Shown: one piece after another, positions 25,065-38,055 of the stretch
Numbering within the stretch: position 1 is the first letter of the stretch
Layout: the number at the start of each line of letters is the position of its first letter
Assembly: GCA_002914805.1 (NCBI GenBank)
Contig: JXTB01000148.1
Location: 103,224-167,223, forward strand
Direction: 5' to 3'
From: Parasponia andersonii
Taxonomy: Eukaryota > Streptophyta > Magnoliopsida > Rosales > Cannabaceae
Length of the DNA: 64,000 bases
The notes under the pieces: model-generated
Told to the model about the DNA's origin: nothing
The model's database searches: none
Seen by the model: the letters and a program-made list of their open reading frames with translations, nothing else
Made by a program: the position numbers and the translations under genes

Positions 25065-26008
25065 ATCCAAACCAGAAATCTATATATATATAAAAGCAGT
25101 GTAATCAAAACCATTCAATCCATATGCACATAACACAAATCAACCTATACCCATGAGCTCTCATCCTCTCATCTGTGGAAACCTATGATGATGGCACTAA
25201 GTATGCCTAACAGCCTGCCTGATACCTAAGACTATACCCGGAGGGGACACCCATGTGTCGCCTACCAAACCTGGAGGGGCAACCGAATTGCCTACGTATG
25301 CCAAATGGGGAGATAATCAGAAGTAACAAAACCCCGTGCAGATTTACGGACTCTACACCGATGGTGCGGCATGCAGCGCCACTCTGTAAACCCACGATGC
25401 TAACACGGTGCTCATGTATGATCCTATGACACGTGTAATACAGAACTGAAGTGTGAAAATAATCATGCTCTGGTTTTTCGGTAAAATCACCATACTAGGT
25501 TTTTATAGAAAAACGGGTTGCCTAACGGCCCTATTTAATATACCCAAAATAACCTGCACTCAGAAAATTCCTAGAGTAATACAATATATATCTCATACAA
25601 CCAATTCCCATCACATATATTTAAATAGTCTAGAAATCACATTTGTTCTCATATGTTGCAGAAAGTAAGTTTTATTCGAAAACGATATAAAACAGGGGTA
25701 ATTGAATCCCTACCTTGCTCGAATAGTAATACCACACTATTGAATCCTCAAGGTGTCGTTGACGATCGCCCGGAGGGTCAAGAACCAATTCTAAGCCCTC
25801 GATCGTCCTCTTTCGAAAAATCAACTTCTCAACGGAGCTTCAATTCCACAAACGGACCTCTTCGCTGAATTCCTAGTATCCAAAATAGCTAGGTTAGACA
25901 TATAACTTATCTAATTCAGGTCTGGGCCCACACCGGACCGATGGCACGTAAATCAAGGTAAATCTTAGTCGTCCGATTTCGATTTCTATGCCGGTCACAA
26001 AACATAGG

Positions 26009-26046
<38 letters not shown>

Positions 26047-26713
26047 CAAACTTCTCCATTTTCCGAGTACAATCCAAAAATGACAACAAAAACACAATCT
26101 GACGGCCAGATCAAAAAGTCAAACTTTAACTCAAAATATCCAAAATAGAAACTTTCAATCTGGGTAAAATAGGGTTGAGATATATATACTTTGATGATCC
26201 TTGCGATGAGATTAATCCAACGGAACTGGTTGGAGGTCGAATGGTGGTTGGAATCGTCGCCGGCGGCCAAAAATCCGATTCGACCTCTTGGAGCTTTTCC
26301 GGCATTGCAGGCGACGGTGGCGACTGGGGACGGGCGGCAAAGCTTTAGCGTTGCACGGGAAGGCTTCGCCGGTCTGTTGCACCGGCGGACGACGGCGGCA
26401 GAGGCTCCTATGGCAGTCTGACGTCAATGGGCGGAGAGAGAGATCATAGAGAGAGAGATAGATCGGGGGGGAAGAGAGAGAAGAGAGAGAGAGAAAGAAA
26501 AAGGACAGGGCACGTGGCCCTGTCTTACAGGACTATGCAATTTTCAAAAATTGCACATAAGTCCATAAAATTTCAAATCTCTTTCAAAACAGTCCCCCAT
26601 AAATTGCAATTTAGTCCTTCTGTACAAAATTTTTGCAAATTACTCCCCCTAATATTTTATTCGAAAAATTGGTAAAATGTCCAAATTACCCTCCCAAAAT
26701 CTAGGTTTTTACA
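24489..26713 (-). repeat. 3' LTR of the gypsy element (left in window)
   Basis: 2225 bp. In element orientation it begins TGTAAAAACC and ends CGTGACA. It contains (TA)n tracts near 25040 and 26012 and a GA-rich stretch at 26434-26500. ORFs within it (for example 26191-26675) are LTR sequence, not genes. Confidence 0.92.
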
Positions 26714-29700
26714 TTCTCCCCTCCTCAAAAGAATTTCGTCCCGAAATTCAAAGTACAAATCAAGATTTACATCACAATATAACTTTTGACTGAAGGTCAA
26801 ACAAATGAGGGTACTTCTCGTACATCTCTGTCTTGAGTTCCCAAGTAGTCTCGTCTTCTTTGTGATATTCCCAAAGCATCTTGACAAGAGGAATCTCTCT
26901 GTTGCGAAGCACCTTCAACTCTCTAGCCAACAAATGAACAAGCTGCTCTTTATAGGACACATCTTCTTGGATCGGTACATGCACGCACTGAACAACATGA
27001 GATGGGTCCGACGTGTACTTCTTCAACATCGACACGTGAAACACATTATGCACGTGACCCAATTGTGTAGGTAGATTCAAGCGATACGCCACTGTTCCAA
27101 TTCTCTCAGTGATCTCAAAGGGACCAATATACCTTGGAGCAAGCTTACCCTTAACCTCAAATCTTATTACACCTCGCCTTGGAGTCACTTTCAAAAATAC
27201 GGAATTACCAGTATCGAACTCTACCTCACGCCTCTTCGGGTCAGCATAACTCTTCTGACGACTCTGAATCTCCTTGAGTCTCTCTTGGATGCCCTTGATC
27301 TTCTCAGTAGTCTCTTCAATCAACTCAGGTCCAAGAGTAACACGCTCTTCGGATTCCGCCCAACACAAAGGCGATCTACACGGCCTTCCATACAATACCT
27401 CATATGAAGCCATACTCACACTGGTCTGATAACTGTTATTATAAGCAAATTCCACCAAAGGAAGATGATCATCCCAGTTCCCACCAAAGTCCAGTATGCA
27501 ATAACGTAGCATGTCCACAAGAATCTAAATGGTCCTTTCAGACTGGCTGTCTGACTCAGAATGGTGAGCTGTACTGATATCTAACTGCGTACCCAACACT
27601 TTCTGCAAGGTTCTCCAAAACTTAGAAGTGAACCTTGGATCTCTGTCGAAGACTATGCTTGATGGCACACCATGCAAGCGTATGATGTTCTCCATATACA
27701 GTCTACTGAGCTTAGTAAGTGAGTAGTCCATCCGGATCGGTATAAAGTGAGCACTCTTCATCAACCGATCGACTACCACACAAACTGTGTCATTCTTCCT
27801 CAAGGTCTTTGGCAAACAGGTCACAAAGTTCATTGTGATCTTGTCCCACTTCCACTCCAGAATTGGCAACGACTGAAGTAATCCAGCTTGCCTCTAGTGT
27901 TCAGCCTTGACTTGCTGACAAGTCAAACACTTAGCCACAAATGTAGCTACCTCTTTCTTTATACCTTTCCATCAATACTGCCACTTCAAGTCTCAGTACA
28001 TCTTGGTACTACCTAGATGTACTGCGAACCTTGATTTGTGAGCCTTAGTTAGAATGATTTCTCGAAGATTGAGGTCATTAGCTACAGCCAACTTCCCATT
28101 GAAAAGCAAAAACCTTCTCTGTTAATACTCTAACCATCTAACTGTTCACCATTCTGAAGCCGGTTCCAGATTGTCCTCAACTCCATGTCTTGCCACTGAC
28201 TCCGTTGGACAATCTTGAGAAGAAATGGTGATATTACAATGTTGCTCAGGTAAGCAACTCCTTCATTCTAGAAGTACTGTAAATTGTAATCACCAATCAC
28301 AATTGAGTTCTTCTAATCTTCAAATACCAGTGCAGTTAGTGTACCATGAGGCTATTTACTCAGTGCATTAGCTACAATATTAGCCTTACCAGGATGATAC
28401 TATAGGTAGAAGTCATAATCCTCCATATACTCAACCCATCTTCGCTGTCTCAAGTTCAGATCCTTCTAAGTAAAGAGATACTTCAAACTCTTATGATCGG
28501 AGAATATGTCGAACTTAACACCATACAAGTAACATCGCCAAATCTTCAAGGCAAAGATCACTGCTGCAAGCTCTAGCTAATGGGTGGGATAGTTCTTCTC
28601 ATGTGGCTTCAACTGACGAGAAGCATAAACCACAACTCGACCATTCTGTATCAAGACACATCCCAAACCCGTCTTCGAAGCATCGGTATACACCAAATAA
28701 GGCCTGTTACTGTCAGGAATAGTAAGAACTGGTGCGGTGGTTAAACTCTGCTTCAATCTGACAAAAGCTTCTTCATTTTTTTGATCCCAAACAAAATTGA
28801 CGCCCTTCCTGGTCAACTTCGTCAAAGGCAAAGCAATTCTCGAGAAATCTTACACAAAACGGCAGTATTAGCTAGCCAAACCGAGGAAACTACATACCTC
28901 CATCACATTTCTCAGTCTTTCTCATTCCAAGATAGCTTCAATCTTAGTGGGATCGACTGAAATACCTCCGTGAGAAATCACATGGCCCAAGAACTTCACT
29001 TCTGACATCCAAAAGTCACACTTCAATTTCTTAGCATACAACTAATGAGCTCTCAAGGTCTTAAGTACTATCCCCAGATGTTCGGCATGCTCTTCTCGAG
29101 TCTTAGAATACACCAGGATGTCATCGATAAACACAACCACAAAACGATCCAAAAACGGCCTGAAAATCCGATTCATGAGATCCATAAATATTGCGGGAGC
29201 ATTCGTCAAACCAAATGGCATCACCAGAAACTCAAAATAACTATATTGAGTTCTGAATGTTTTCTTAGGTATTTCATCCTCTCTTATCTTCAACTGATGA
29301 TAACCGGATCTCAAATAGATCTTAGAGAACAACCTTGAACCATCGAGTTGATCAAACAACTCATCTATCCTTGGCAAAGGATACTTGTTCTACACTGTTA
29401 ACTAATTCAACTTTCGGTAATCCATACAAAGTCTCAACGAATCATCAGCTTTCTTCATAAACAAGATAGAAGCACCTCAGGGAGAAGTGCTACTGCAAAT
29501 AAAGTCCTTGGAAAGCAAATCGTCCAACTGTTCTCTCAATTCTTCCATCTCAGCAGGTGCCATGCGATAGGCTGGAATAGAAACTGGCTGAGCTTCAGGA
29601 ACAAGTTCAATACAGAACTCGATCTCCCTATCTAGTGGTAACCCCGGTAAGTCTTCAGGAAACACCTCCGAATACTCACATATCACCGGAATCCATGGGT

Positions 29701-31531
29701 CTTGATCGTCTGTCCTTACCTCGCCATCCCTGGCAAACAAGTTCCCATAACACTCAAGTTTCTTTCTTCCACCTATGCACGCTTTCAGAATAGGACTAGG
29801 CTTCAACGAACTCATCCCAGCCTGATAGACAATAGGATATCCATCACTAGTAAAAAGAGTCACTCGCTTCTTACGACAGTCCACAACCGCTCGATATTTC
29901 GACAACCAATTCATACCGAGTATTACGTCATACTGTCCCATCGGCAACACAATCAAATCAGAAAGCAACTTCCTATCACTAACTATAACCCGACAAGACT
30001 TACACATACGAGACACATCGGCTACTCCTCCCAAAGATGTATCCATCATCAATACATAATCCAAATCAGAAAATTCCAACCCCAATAGTTGAGCAAATAA
30101 TAAGGATATGAATGAATGAGATGCACCAGTATCAAAAAAAACATGTGCCCAAGAATGTGAAAGAAGGATCATACCGTTAACAACACCTCGACCAGTGCGA
30201 TCCTGAGTGTCGTCTGCCCTAATAAAAACATAGACTTGGCCAGTCACCTTCCCTTTCCCCTTATTGCCTCTCCCCTAAGCAGGACAACTACTGCTGGATC
30301 CTAGATCACTACTGCCATATCCGTGCCCACTCTGACTCCCTAAGGCTTGAGGAGTCTGAAAGTTCTGAGTAAAACCCTGAGGGCGGTAATGATGCTGATA
30401 AGGCTGAGGGGAAGTAAAAGCCTGCGAAGCACCTTGTGATTGTTGCGGCCTTGCTTGAGTATTCTGATAAGAAACAGAACCGGACTGGCTCCTCTACGGT
30501 CCTCCCTGAGAAGGAGGAGATTTCTGCAGACGGTTGGGACACTCCTTCTTCCGATGACCCTGCAGGCCACAAACAAAATATCCTCCATACGGATTGCCTC
30601 TGCCACCCCCTGAAGAACCACTGTTGTTCGAGCTCCCACTGTTTAGAGCACCCTGGGCTGACCACTACCTCTGGTTCCTTCTGGTGGCTTTCCTGTCATT
30701 ACTTCTCCGCTGGTTCCTCCTGGAATCCAATCCTTCTTCGATGGCCTCTGCCCACTGGGCAGCCACTGTAATCTCAGGAAGAGTACAAAAGGTCTGAGTA
30801 CCAATCCTGTTGAAAATGTTCCGATTCAGATGACTCCTGAACTTGGCAACTCGGTACTTCTCACTCGTACCCAGTCCAAGAGCAACACTTGCCAACTCAG
30901 TGAACTCTATCAGGTACTTATTCACCGTTCTGTTACCTTGAATCAACGTCTCAAACCGGTACTTCATCCTATTGATCCTCATTGGCATACTGGGCCTTAA
31001 AAATCCGCTTAAAGTCTTCCCAAGTCAAGCCCACTACATCTTGCATCCATTCCACTGTCTACCACTAACGAATGGGACTCCCCGTCAAATGGGTAACAGC
31101 AAACACAGCCCAAAACTCAACCGGAGTACCAAGGGTCTGAAAGTGCCTCTCCATCTCACGTAATCAAGCAATTACCGTGAGAGCTTCTGGTCTACCATCA
31201 AACTGCCCTGGCTGGAGACGTATGAACTATTGGAGATGATCAGCCTGATCCAACTGTCATTCCCTCGGAGCTGGAGGCTGATAGTCTGGATTGCTCATCT
31301 GGACGAATGTCTGCTGCATTACCTCGATCAGATGAGTGAAATTCGGACGATGAGGTTCAGCACCCGGCTGGTGCCTCAGAACTCTTCTAGGAGGCATCCT
31401 TACTAGTCTTAAACAATATGCCAAACTATTAATGCGATAATGATGAATGCTTGTCATAAAATCAACTTTAATCTAGTTTAGTGGTGATACGTCTGAGCTG
31501 TTAAACTCAAAGTTCTGATACTAAAAATTTC
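26714..31531 (-). mobile_element. internal region of the gypsy element (gag and pol remains)
   Basis: On the minus strand, in order: gag with a CCHC-like region (about 31460-30300), aspartic protease with a DTGAS motif (around 30130), reverse transcriptase with a YVDD-type segment reading FIDDILVYS (around 29110), RNase H (about 28830-28580), integrase core (about 27870-27500), and an integrase C-terminus with a chromodomain-like end reading IPLVKMLWEYH (about 27500-26780). These domains place it among Tekay/Del chromoviruses. It is fossil; frames are interrupted many times. Confidence 0.9.
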
Positions 31532-32108
31532 TGTCACGACCCAAAACCTGGGCCAGTGGCAGAAGGGGAATTTCACAAAGGTAGGAAATTCCTTGATTTA
31601 TTTGAAAAGTGTCAAAAGTTCTAGTTTTTATAAAATGATCCATTTAAAGAAAATAATTAGAATTTTATCCCGTGAACCACTCCCACAGTTCGTATACACC
31701 ATTAAACATAGATCAAATAATTATTTAAAAACACGAAATCAAATATAGTTCCAAGCAACATCATCATCTACAATGAAACTCAAATCCCAGAATGGCATAC
31801 ATAAGTTCACAGACAAAATAGAACGCAGTAAATCTTAGTTCAATGCTAATACAAAGCTCTAACAATCCAAACACCAAGACGACAAGTTTTTAGCATTACC
31901 AAGAGACGAACTGCAATCAAGATGACCTCTTACTCCTCTTGATTATCGAGATCGCACTGGATACTACCTGAGGAAGAAGGTAGGGGGTGAGTATAAAATG
32001 CCCAGTAGGAAAAATAATTACTCGGTCAAAAACATTTTAGTGATGGAGAATTCCTGCATGGTTAGTTTAGTCCAAAACACACACATATATATAATCTAAA
32101 TCGGAAAT

Positions 32109-32165
<57 letters not shown>

Positions 32166-33275
32166 TAGTATAATCAAAACCATTCAATCCATATACACAT
32201 AACACAAATCAACCCATACCCATGAGCTCTCATCCTCTCATTTGTGGAAACCGAGGATGATGACACTAAGTATGCCTAACAGCTTGCCTGATACTTAAGC
32301 CTATACCCGGAGGGGACACTAATGTGTCGCCTACCAAACCTGGAAGGGTAACTGAATTGCCTATGCCTACTAAATGGGGAGGTAATCAGAAGTATAAAAA
32401 CCTCGTGCGGGTTTACGGACTTTATACCGATGGTGGGGCATGCAGCGCCACTCTGTAAACCCATGATACTAACACGGTGCTCATGTATGATCCTATGATA
32501 CGTGCAATACAGAACTGAAGTGTGAAAATAATCATGCTCTGGTTTTTCAGTAAAATCAGCATACTAGGTTTTTATAGAAAAACGGGCAGCATAACGGCCC
32601 TATTTTTAATATACCCAAAATAACCTGCACTCAGAAAATTNNNNNNNNNNNNNNNNNNNNNNNNNNNNNNNNNNNNNNNNNNNNNNNNNNNNNNNNNNNN
32701 NNNNNNNNNNNNNNNNNNNNNNNNNNNNNNNNNNNNNNNNNNNNNNNNNNNNNNNNNNNNNNNNNNNNNNNNNNNNNNNNNNNNNNNNNNNNNNNNNNNN
32801 NNNNNNNNNNNNNNNNNNNNNNNNNNNNNNNNNNNNNNNNNNNNNNNNNNNNNNNNNNNNNNNNNNNNNNNNNNNNNNNNNNNNNNNNNNNNNNNNNNNN
32901 NNNNNNNNNNNNNNNNNNNNNNNNNNNNNNNNNNNNNNNNNNNNNNNNNNNNNNNNNNNNNNNNNNNNNNNNNNNNNNNNNNNNNNNNNNNNNNNNNNNN
33001 NNNNNNNNNNNNNNNNNNNNNNNNNNNNNNNNNNNNNNNNNNNNNNNNNNNNNNNNNNNNNNNNNNNNNNNNNNNNNNNNNNNNNNNNNNNNNNNNNNNN
33101 NNNNNNNNNNNNNNNNNNNNNNNNNNNNNNNNNNNNNNNNNNNNNNNNNNNNNNNNNNNNNNNNNNNNNNNNNNNNNNNNNNNNNNNNNNNNNNNNNNNN
33201 NNNNNNNNNNNNNNNNNNNNNNNNNNNNNNNNNNNNNNNNNNNNNNNNNNNNNNNNNNNNNNNNNNNNNNNNNNN

Positions 33276-33335
<60 letters not shown>

Positions 33336-33589
33336 ACGGGGGAATAGAGAGAAGAGAAAGAGAGAAAGAAAGAAAAAGGACAGGGTACGTGGCCATGTCT
33401 TATAGGGTTGTGCAATTTTTCAAAAATTGCACATAAGTCTCCAAAATTTCAAATGTCTTTCAAATCAATCCTCCAAAAATTGCAATTTAGTCTTTCTACA
33501 CAAAATTTTTACAAATTAATCCCCCCAATATTTTATCTGGAAAATTGGTAAAATATCCAAATTACCCTCCTAAAATCTGGGTTTTTACA
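31532..33589 (-). repeat. 5' LTR of the gypsy element (right in window)
   Basis: It matches the left LTR over both ends. A 635-base run of Ns (32641-33275) and a (GA)n tract (33276-33332) lie inside it. A long (TA)n tract is at about 32111-32160. Confidence 0.9.
32641..33275. other. assembly gap (Ns)
   Basis: 635 Ns inside the right LTR, ending directly in a pure GA run. The corresponding interval in the left LTR is about 860 bases, so the gap length is probably an estimate. Confidence 0.99.
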
Positions 33590-35710
33590 ATTACTATAGC
33601 TTATTGTTAATGGTTGATAGTTTTTTTGCATATTGTTATTAGTAGTAATCAATTTAGTTTCTCATAAAATAATTTCTAACATTAGTTTCTAGTTTCAAAA
33701 AATAATATTAGTTCTAAATTAGTTTTAAATGAACATTAAAATCAATAATATAAGCTAATTTGATTTTAGGTCTCAATAGTAGTCAGTAACCGTTCAATTT
33801 AAAAAAAAAAATAACCAATTTGGTTTTTCAGTAACCAGACTAGTTTCTACTATTACAGTGGTTTCTAGTTACTTGTAGAAACCAATTTAGATTGGTTTTT
33901 GGTTTCAAGAGAAGCTGATAACTATTTCCTAAAAAAAAAAAAAAACTCAACAATTTGATTTCTCAATAACCAGATAATTAGGTTTCCAGCTTTTAGTAAT
34001 CAATTTAACAAAACTTTTCTTGTATATAAGTAAATCACAAGAAACCACAAACGTTTCTAGAAAACTACACAAGATTCCAATAAACTAGTTTGGTTTTATT
34101 TTAGTAGAATGTCTTGTACGTAAGCAAATCACAAGAAACTACAAAGATTTCCTCGAAACCAATTTGATTTCTTTTTAGAAGAATACTCTGTATAGAAGCA
34201 AATTATGGAAAACCATAAAGGTTTCCTAAAAATTAGTTTAATTTATTTTTAGTAGAATACCCTGTACATAAGTAAATCACAAGAAACTATTTAGTTTCCT
34301 TTTAACATAATACTATGTATATAAGTAAATCATAGAAAACCAATTTTAGTTTATGTGTAGCATAATTTCCTATATGTAAGTAAATAACTATGATTTGGTT
34401 TATGTGTAGCATAATATCCTATGTGTAAGTAAATCACAAGAAATCACCAAGATTTCAAAAAAATTAGTTTGGTTTCCTTTTAGCAAAATGTTGTGTATGT
34501 AAATCACAGGAAACTATAAAGATTTTTAGGAAATTGGTTTGGTTTCTTTTTAGTGAAATACTATAAGTAAGTAAATCACAAGAAACCACAAATATTTTCT
34601 AGAAGCCAGTTGAATTTTCTCTTAACAAAATACCATGTATATAAGTAAGTCACAGGAAATTACAAAGGTTTTCTTGAAACCATTTTGGTTTATTTTTCTT
34701 GGAAACTAGTTTGGTGTCCTTTTAGCGAAATATCTTATATGTAAGTAAATTAGAGAAAATTACACAGGTTTCTTGAAAACTAATTTGGTTTCCTTTTAGT
34801 AATATACCATGGATGTAAATAAACCAATCTATTTTCAATTGCAAACAAATTTAATTTTTCTTTTTATTTGTTATTTTAACATAATTTTTTTTATTATTTT
34901 TTAAAAGTAAATATTTATTTTTTTGTCTTTTTTTTTTCTAAATTTGTTTTTTTACCTTTTTTTAAAGATACATAAGACAATACTTTTTCTCCTTTTTTTC
35001 TCCTTAGTTACTATCGGTAAACATCTTAGCAAAATTTGTTAGAAACTAATTCAGTTACTAATTTCTACTTCTTAATTAACTATTAGATTCTGACAACTAC
35101 ACCAAATAATTAGAAAAAATAGTTTCTAGTTTCTAATATTAATTAGTAAATAATTTTTGGCAACCACAATAGTAACTAGAGAAACTTAAATAATGGATTG
35201 AAAATGAGGGGGGAAAAAAAAAACAAAGGCTAAAAAGAAAATAGAAGTAAGGTTCAATGTTAAAAAAAAAAAAAAAAAAAAANACCTCTTTTCTTTATGA
35301 TTTCGTTCTTTTTTGGCCGCTTGTTGGTCACATTGTAACTCGCATCTCATCTCATCTCTTTTTCTTTTTTCTTTTCTTCCTTAAAATAATTTTATCTTTA
35401 AAATCCTACCAACCAAAAACACATAAGAGAAAAAGAGCTTGTTTTAAAACTTCTTTGCTTCCTTAAACTAATTTTATCTTTAAAATCCTCCAACCAAAAA
35501 CACACAAAAGAAAAAGAGCCTGTTTTAACACTTTAATTATTTTATGAACTATAAATTTCGATTTAGAAAAAGAAGGGAAAAAAAAAAAAAAAGAACTTAA
35601 AACGAGGATACAAAAAAAAAAAGAAAGAAAACAAGATGAATTTAAAAAGAAAAAATGAACAAAAGGACTCAATAATGGAAAATGACATAAAATAGGAAAA
35701 AAAAATAAGG

Positions 35711-35800
35711 ATAACGAGATTTGAACCTAAGACCAAGTTGTAGGCCTATTCTTGCCTAATCATTAGTCCAACTTTTTGTTTTAGTTCATTTACATGACTT
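35711..35800 (-). repeat. tRNA-like module I
   Basis: On the minus strand a B-box-like 'aggttcaaatct' follows a diverged A-box-like 'ttggactaatga' at tRNA-like spacing. It is homologous to the module at 37349-37440. Confidence 0.4.
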
Positions 35801-37348
35801 TACAATTAATAAAGTTTTTGATTTTAGACACTTATATCTATTTTTTTTAAATATTACTAAATTTATGATATTTCAAAAATAATGAAAATTCCGTATGACC
35901 TTTTTATGGCATTTTTCTAAATACTTTGAAAGGTAGAAAATACAGTGGCATTTTAGTAAATAAGTCGTCTTTTGTAATAGGAAACCACAAAGGTTTCTTG
36001 GAAACTAAATTAGTTTCTTATTAACGAAATGTTCTATATATAAGTAAATCACATGAAGCCATAAACGTTTCTTAGAAACTAGATTGGTTTCTTTTAGCGG
36101 AATATCTTGTATATAAATAAATCACAGAAAACTACGAACATTTTCTAAAAACTATTGTGGTTTTTTTTTTTTCTGTAAACTACCCTATAACTATATAAAT
36201 CATAGGATTTCTTAGAAACTATTATGATTTCTTTTTTGAAAATTTCATGTAACTAAGTAAATAACAGGAAACCACGAAGATTTCGTAAAAATCATTTTGG
36301 TTTCCTTTAGTAGAATGCCTTGTAGCTAAGTAAATCATAGGAAACCAAAAAGGTTTCTTAGAAACCATTGCGATTTCTATTTTGCAGAATGCCTTGTAGT
36401 TAAGTAAATAACAGGAAATCAAAAAAAGTTCCATAGAAACCAATTTGATTTCTTATAAACTATATTAGTTTCTCTAGTTGGTTTTTCATTACTAACCAAA
36501 TTAGTAACTAATTACTAGATTAGTTTCTAGTTACAAGTAGAAATCAATTTAATTATTACTTTTAAGAATAGTCAATAGTAATTTAAAAAAATACCAAAAA
36601 TCAAATTAGTTTCTCAGAAACCAAATTGGTTACTCAAAAATCATATTGGTTTCTCAAGTTAGTTTTTTGTTACTAATCAAATTAGTAATCAACTATTAGA
36701 TTAGTTTATGGTTTCCTAGTAGAAACTAAATTGATTTTTTGTTTCAAGAGTAGCAAGTAATCATTTCATTAAATAAAAAAAATAGTAAGTATTTAGTTTT
36801 CGAGTTATCAGATTGGTTTCTCATTACTAATCAAATTAATAACAAAAAACAAGTAACCCGATTAGTTTCTTAGAAACCAGAATACTGATTTCTCAAGTTA
36901 TACCAAATTGGTTTTAATATTAATTGGTAAATGATTTTTGGCAATCATAATGCTAACTAAAGAAACTTAAATAATATATTAAAAAAAAAAAGACAAAGAC
37001 TAAAAAGAAAAGAGTAGTAAGATTCGATGTGAAAAGAAAAAAAAAACTTTAAAATGGGAAAATAGAAAAAATAAAGCAAATAAAAGGAAAGAAGACAAGC
37101 TGAAGCTCATGAAATTCAACGGTGGATTGAAAGCGGGAAGAAAAAACTATAAAGACGATGAAGATGAAAAAAGAAAAAGTAATAAGGTTCAATACCAAAA
37201 AAAATAAATAAAAAAACTTTAAAGACGACAAAGATTATTAAAAAAAAAAAGTATCAACACGAAAAAGAGGGAAAATGGGTTTTAATAAATGAATTTTAGA
37301 AAAAGATAAGGAAAATAAATGAAAAAGACATTAAATATATAAATTAAG

Positions 37349-37440
37349 GATAAGGAAATTTGAACCCATGTCTGAGTTGTAGGCCAATTATAGCCAAACC
37401 ACTAAACCAACTTTTGTTTCAAAGTTATTTATGCGACTTT
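37349..37440 (-). repeat. tRNA-like module II
   Basis: On the minus strand TGGTTTAGTGG fits the A-box pattern and 'gggttcaaattt' is near the B box, about 35 bases apart. It may be a SINE head carried inside the repeat unit. Confidence 0.45.
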
Positions 37441-37789
37441 ACAATAAATAAAGTTCTTCTTGGCTTTAGACCGTATAAATTGGAAATATTTTTTCTTGGG
37501 CCATATGAAAAAGTAATTATATGGATGAATTGGTATTTTTGTCATTATTTTTAAAAATTCGTACCCCATGTCATTTTCCTAAAGTTTTCCTGAGTGTTAG
37601 ATCGTATAAACTGCATAAAAAAGTAATTACATGGGCCAAGTTATATTTGTATCATTATTTTTAAAAGGCTAATACTCTATGTCATTTTTCAATATATAAA
37701 TAAATCATAGAAAATTGTGAAAAGAAAAACAGATATGTTTTTGTTGAAAATTAATGGGTTTCAACTAATTCTTAAAGTGGAAATTAAAG

Positions 37790-38055
37790 AGTGTGTCATG
37801 TTTTTGCAATTCACTTTTATAAATGACAGTTTGTCTCCTTTTATAACTAAATGGTCGATTATATGTATTTTTATATTTGATATATTTATTTATGTAATAA
37901 TTTTAATTTATATATTGAGTATATTAATTATTATACCATATATACTTGGTATATATACTAATATATCAATCATTTTACTACCGTAATTAAAAATGAATAT
38001 TTACTTAAAATTGGTCCAAATTTTGATCGTTTTATTATAACACCATTTTTGAAGT
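37790..38055 (+). repeat. dispersed AT-rich repeat, copy 4
   Basis: Same block order as 19790-20050: 'ataaatgacagtttgtctcc', 'aactaaatgg', 'ttttaatttatatattgag', 'aatatttacttaaaattggt' and 'ttttattataa'. Confidence 0.6.

Larger units (their letters stand above)
24489..33589 (-). mobile_element. Ty3/gypsy chromovirus, Tekay/Del-like (fossil)
   Basis: A complete LTR-to-LTR structure in minus orientation. The LTRs lie at 24489-26713 and 31532-33589, flanked by a perfect 5-bp target-site duplication ATTAC (24484-24488 and 33590-33594). A primer-binding site resembling initiator-Met tRNA (tagtatcagaac on the minus strand) lies just inside the right LTR, and a purine tract (aggaggggagaa) lies just before the left LTR. 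The internal order gag, protease, RT, RNase H, integrase, chromodomain identifies a chromovirus. The coding region is broken, with roughly ten or more interruptions, so it is not functional. Comparison by eye of about 400 LTR bases gives near 8% difference, which suggests an insertion a few million years old. Confidence 0.92.
33600..37700. repeat. 4-kb repeat block of two higher-order units
   Basis: Two related units lie head to tail. Unit I (about 33600-35960) has a 75-bp-scale degenerate array at 33990-34830, then an A/G-rich stretch, then a tRNA-like module. Unit II (about 35970-37700) has a shorter array at 35975-36440, a 'accaaattagtttct'-rich part, an A/G-rich stretch and the same kind of module. 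The array landmark is 'aagtaaatcacaggaaacca', seen about a dozen times in unit I and five or six times in unit II. A single N is at 35283. An 81-bp tandem duplication lies at about 35382-35540. No gene is seen. Confidence 0.75.

Noticed and set aside
26191-26675. ORFs of 70-80 codons with Gly/Arg-rich products
   Set aside because: They lie inside the gypsy LTR and have no domain.
32606-33415. 269-codon minus-strand ORF
   Set aside because: It is mostly Ns plus a GA repeat read as Ser-Leu; an artefact.
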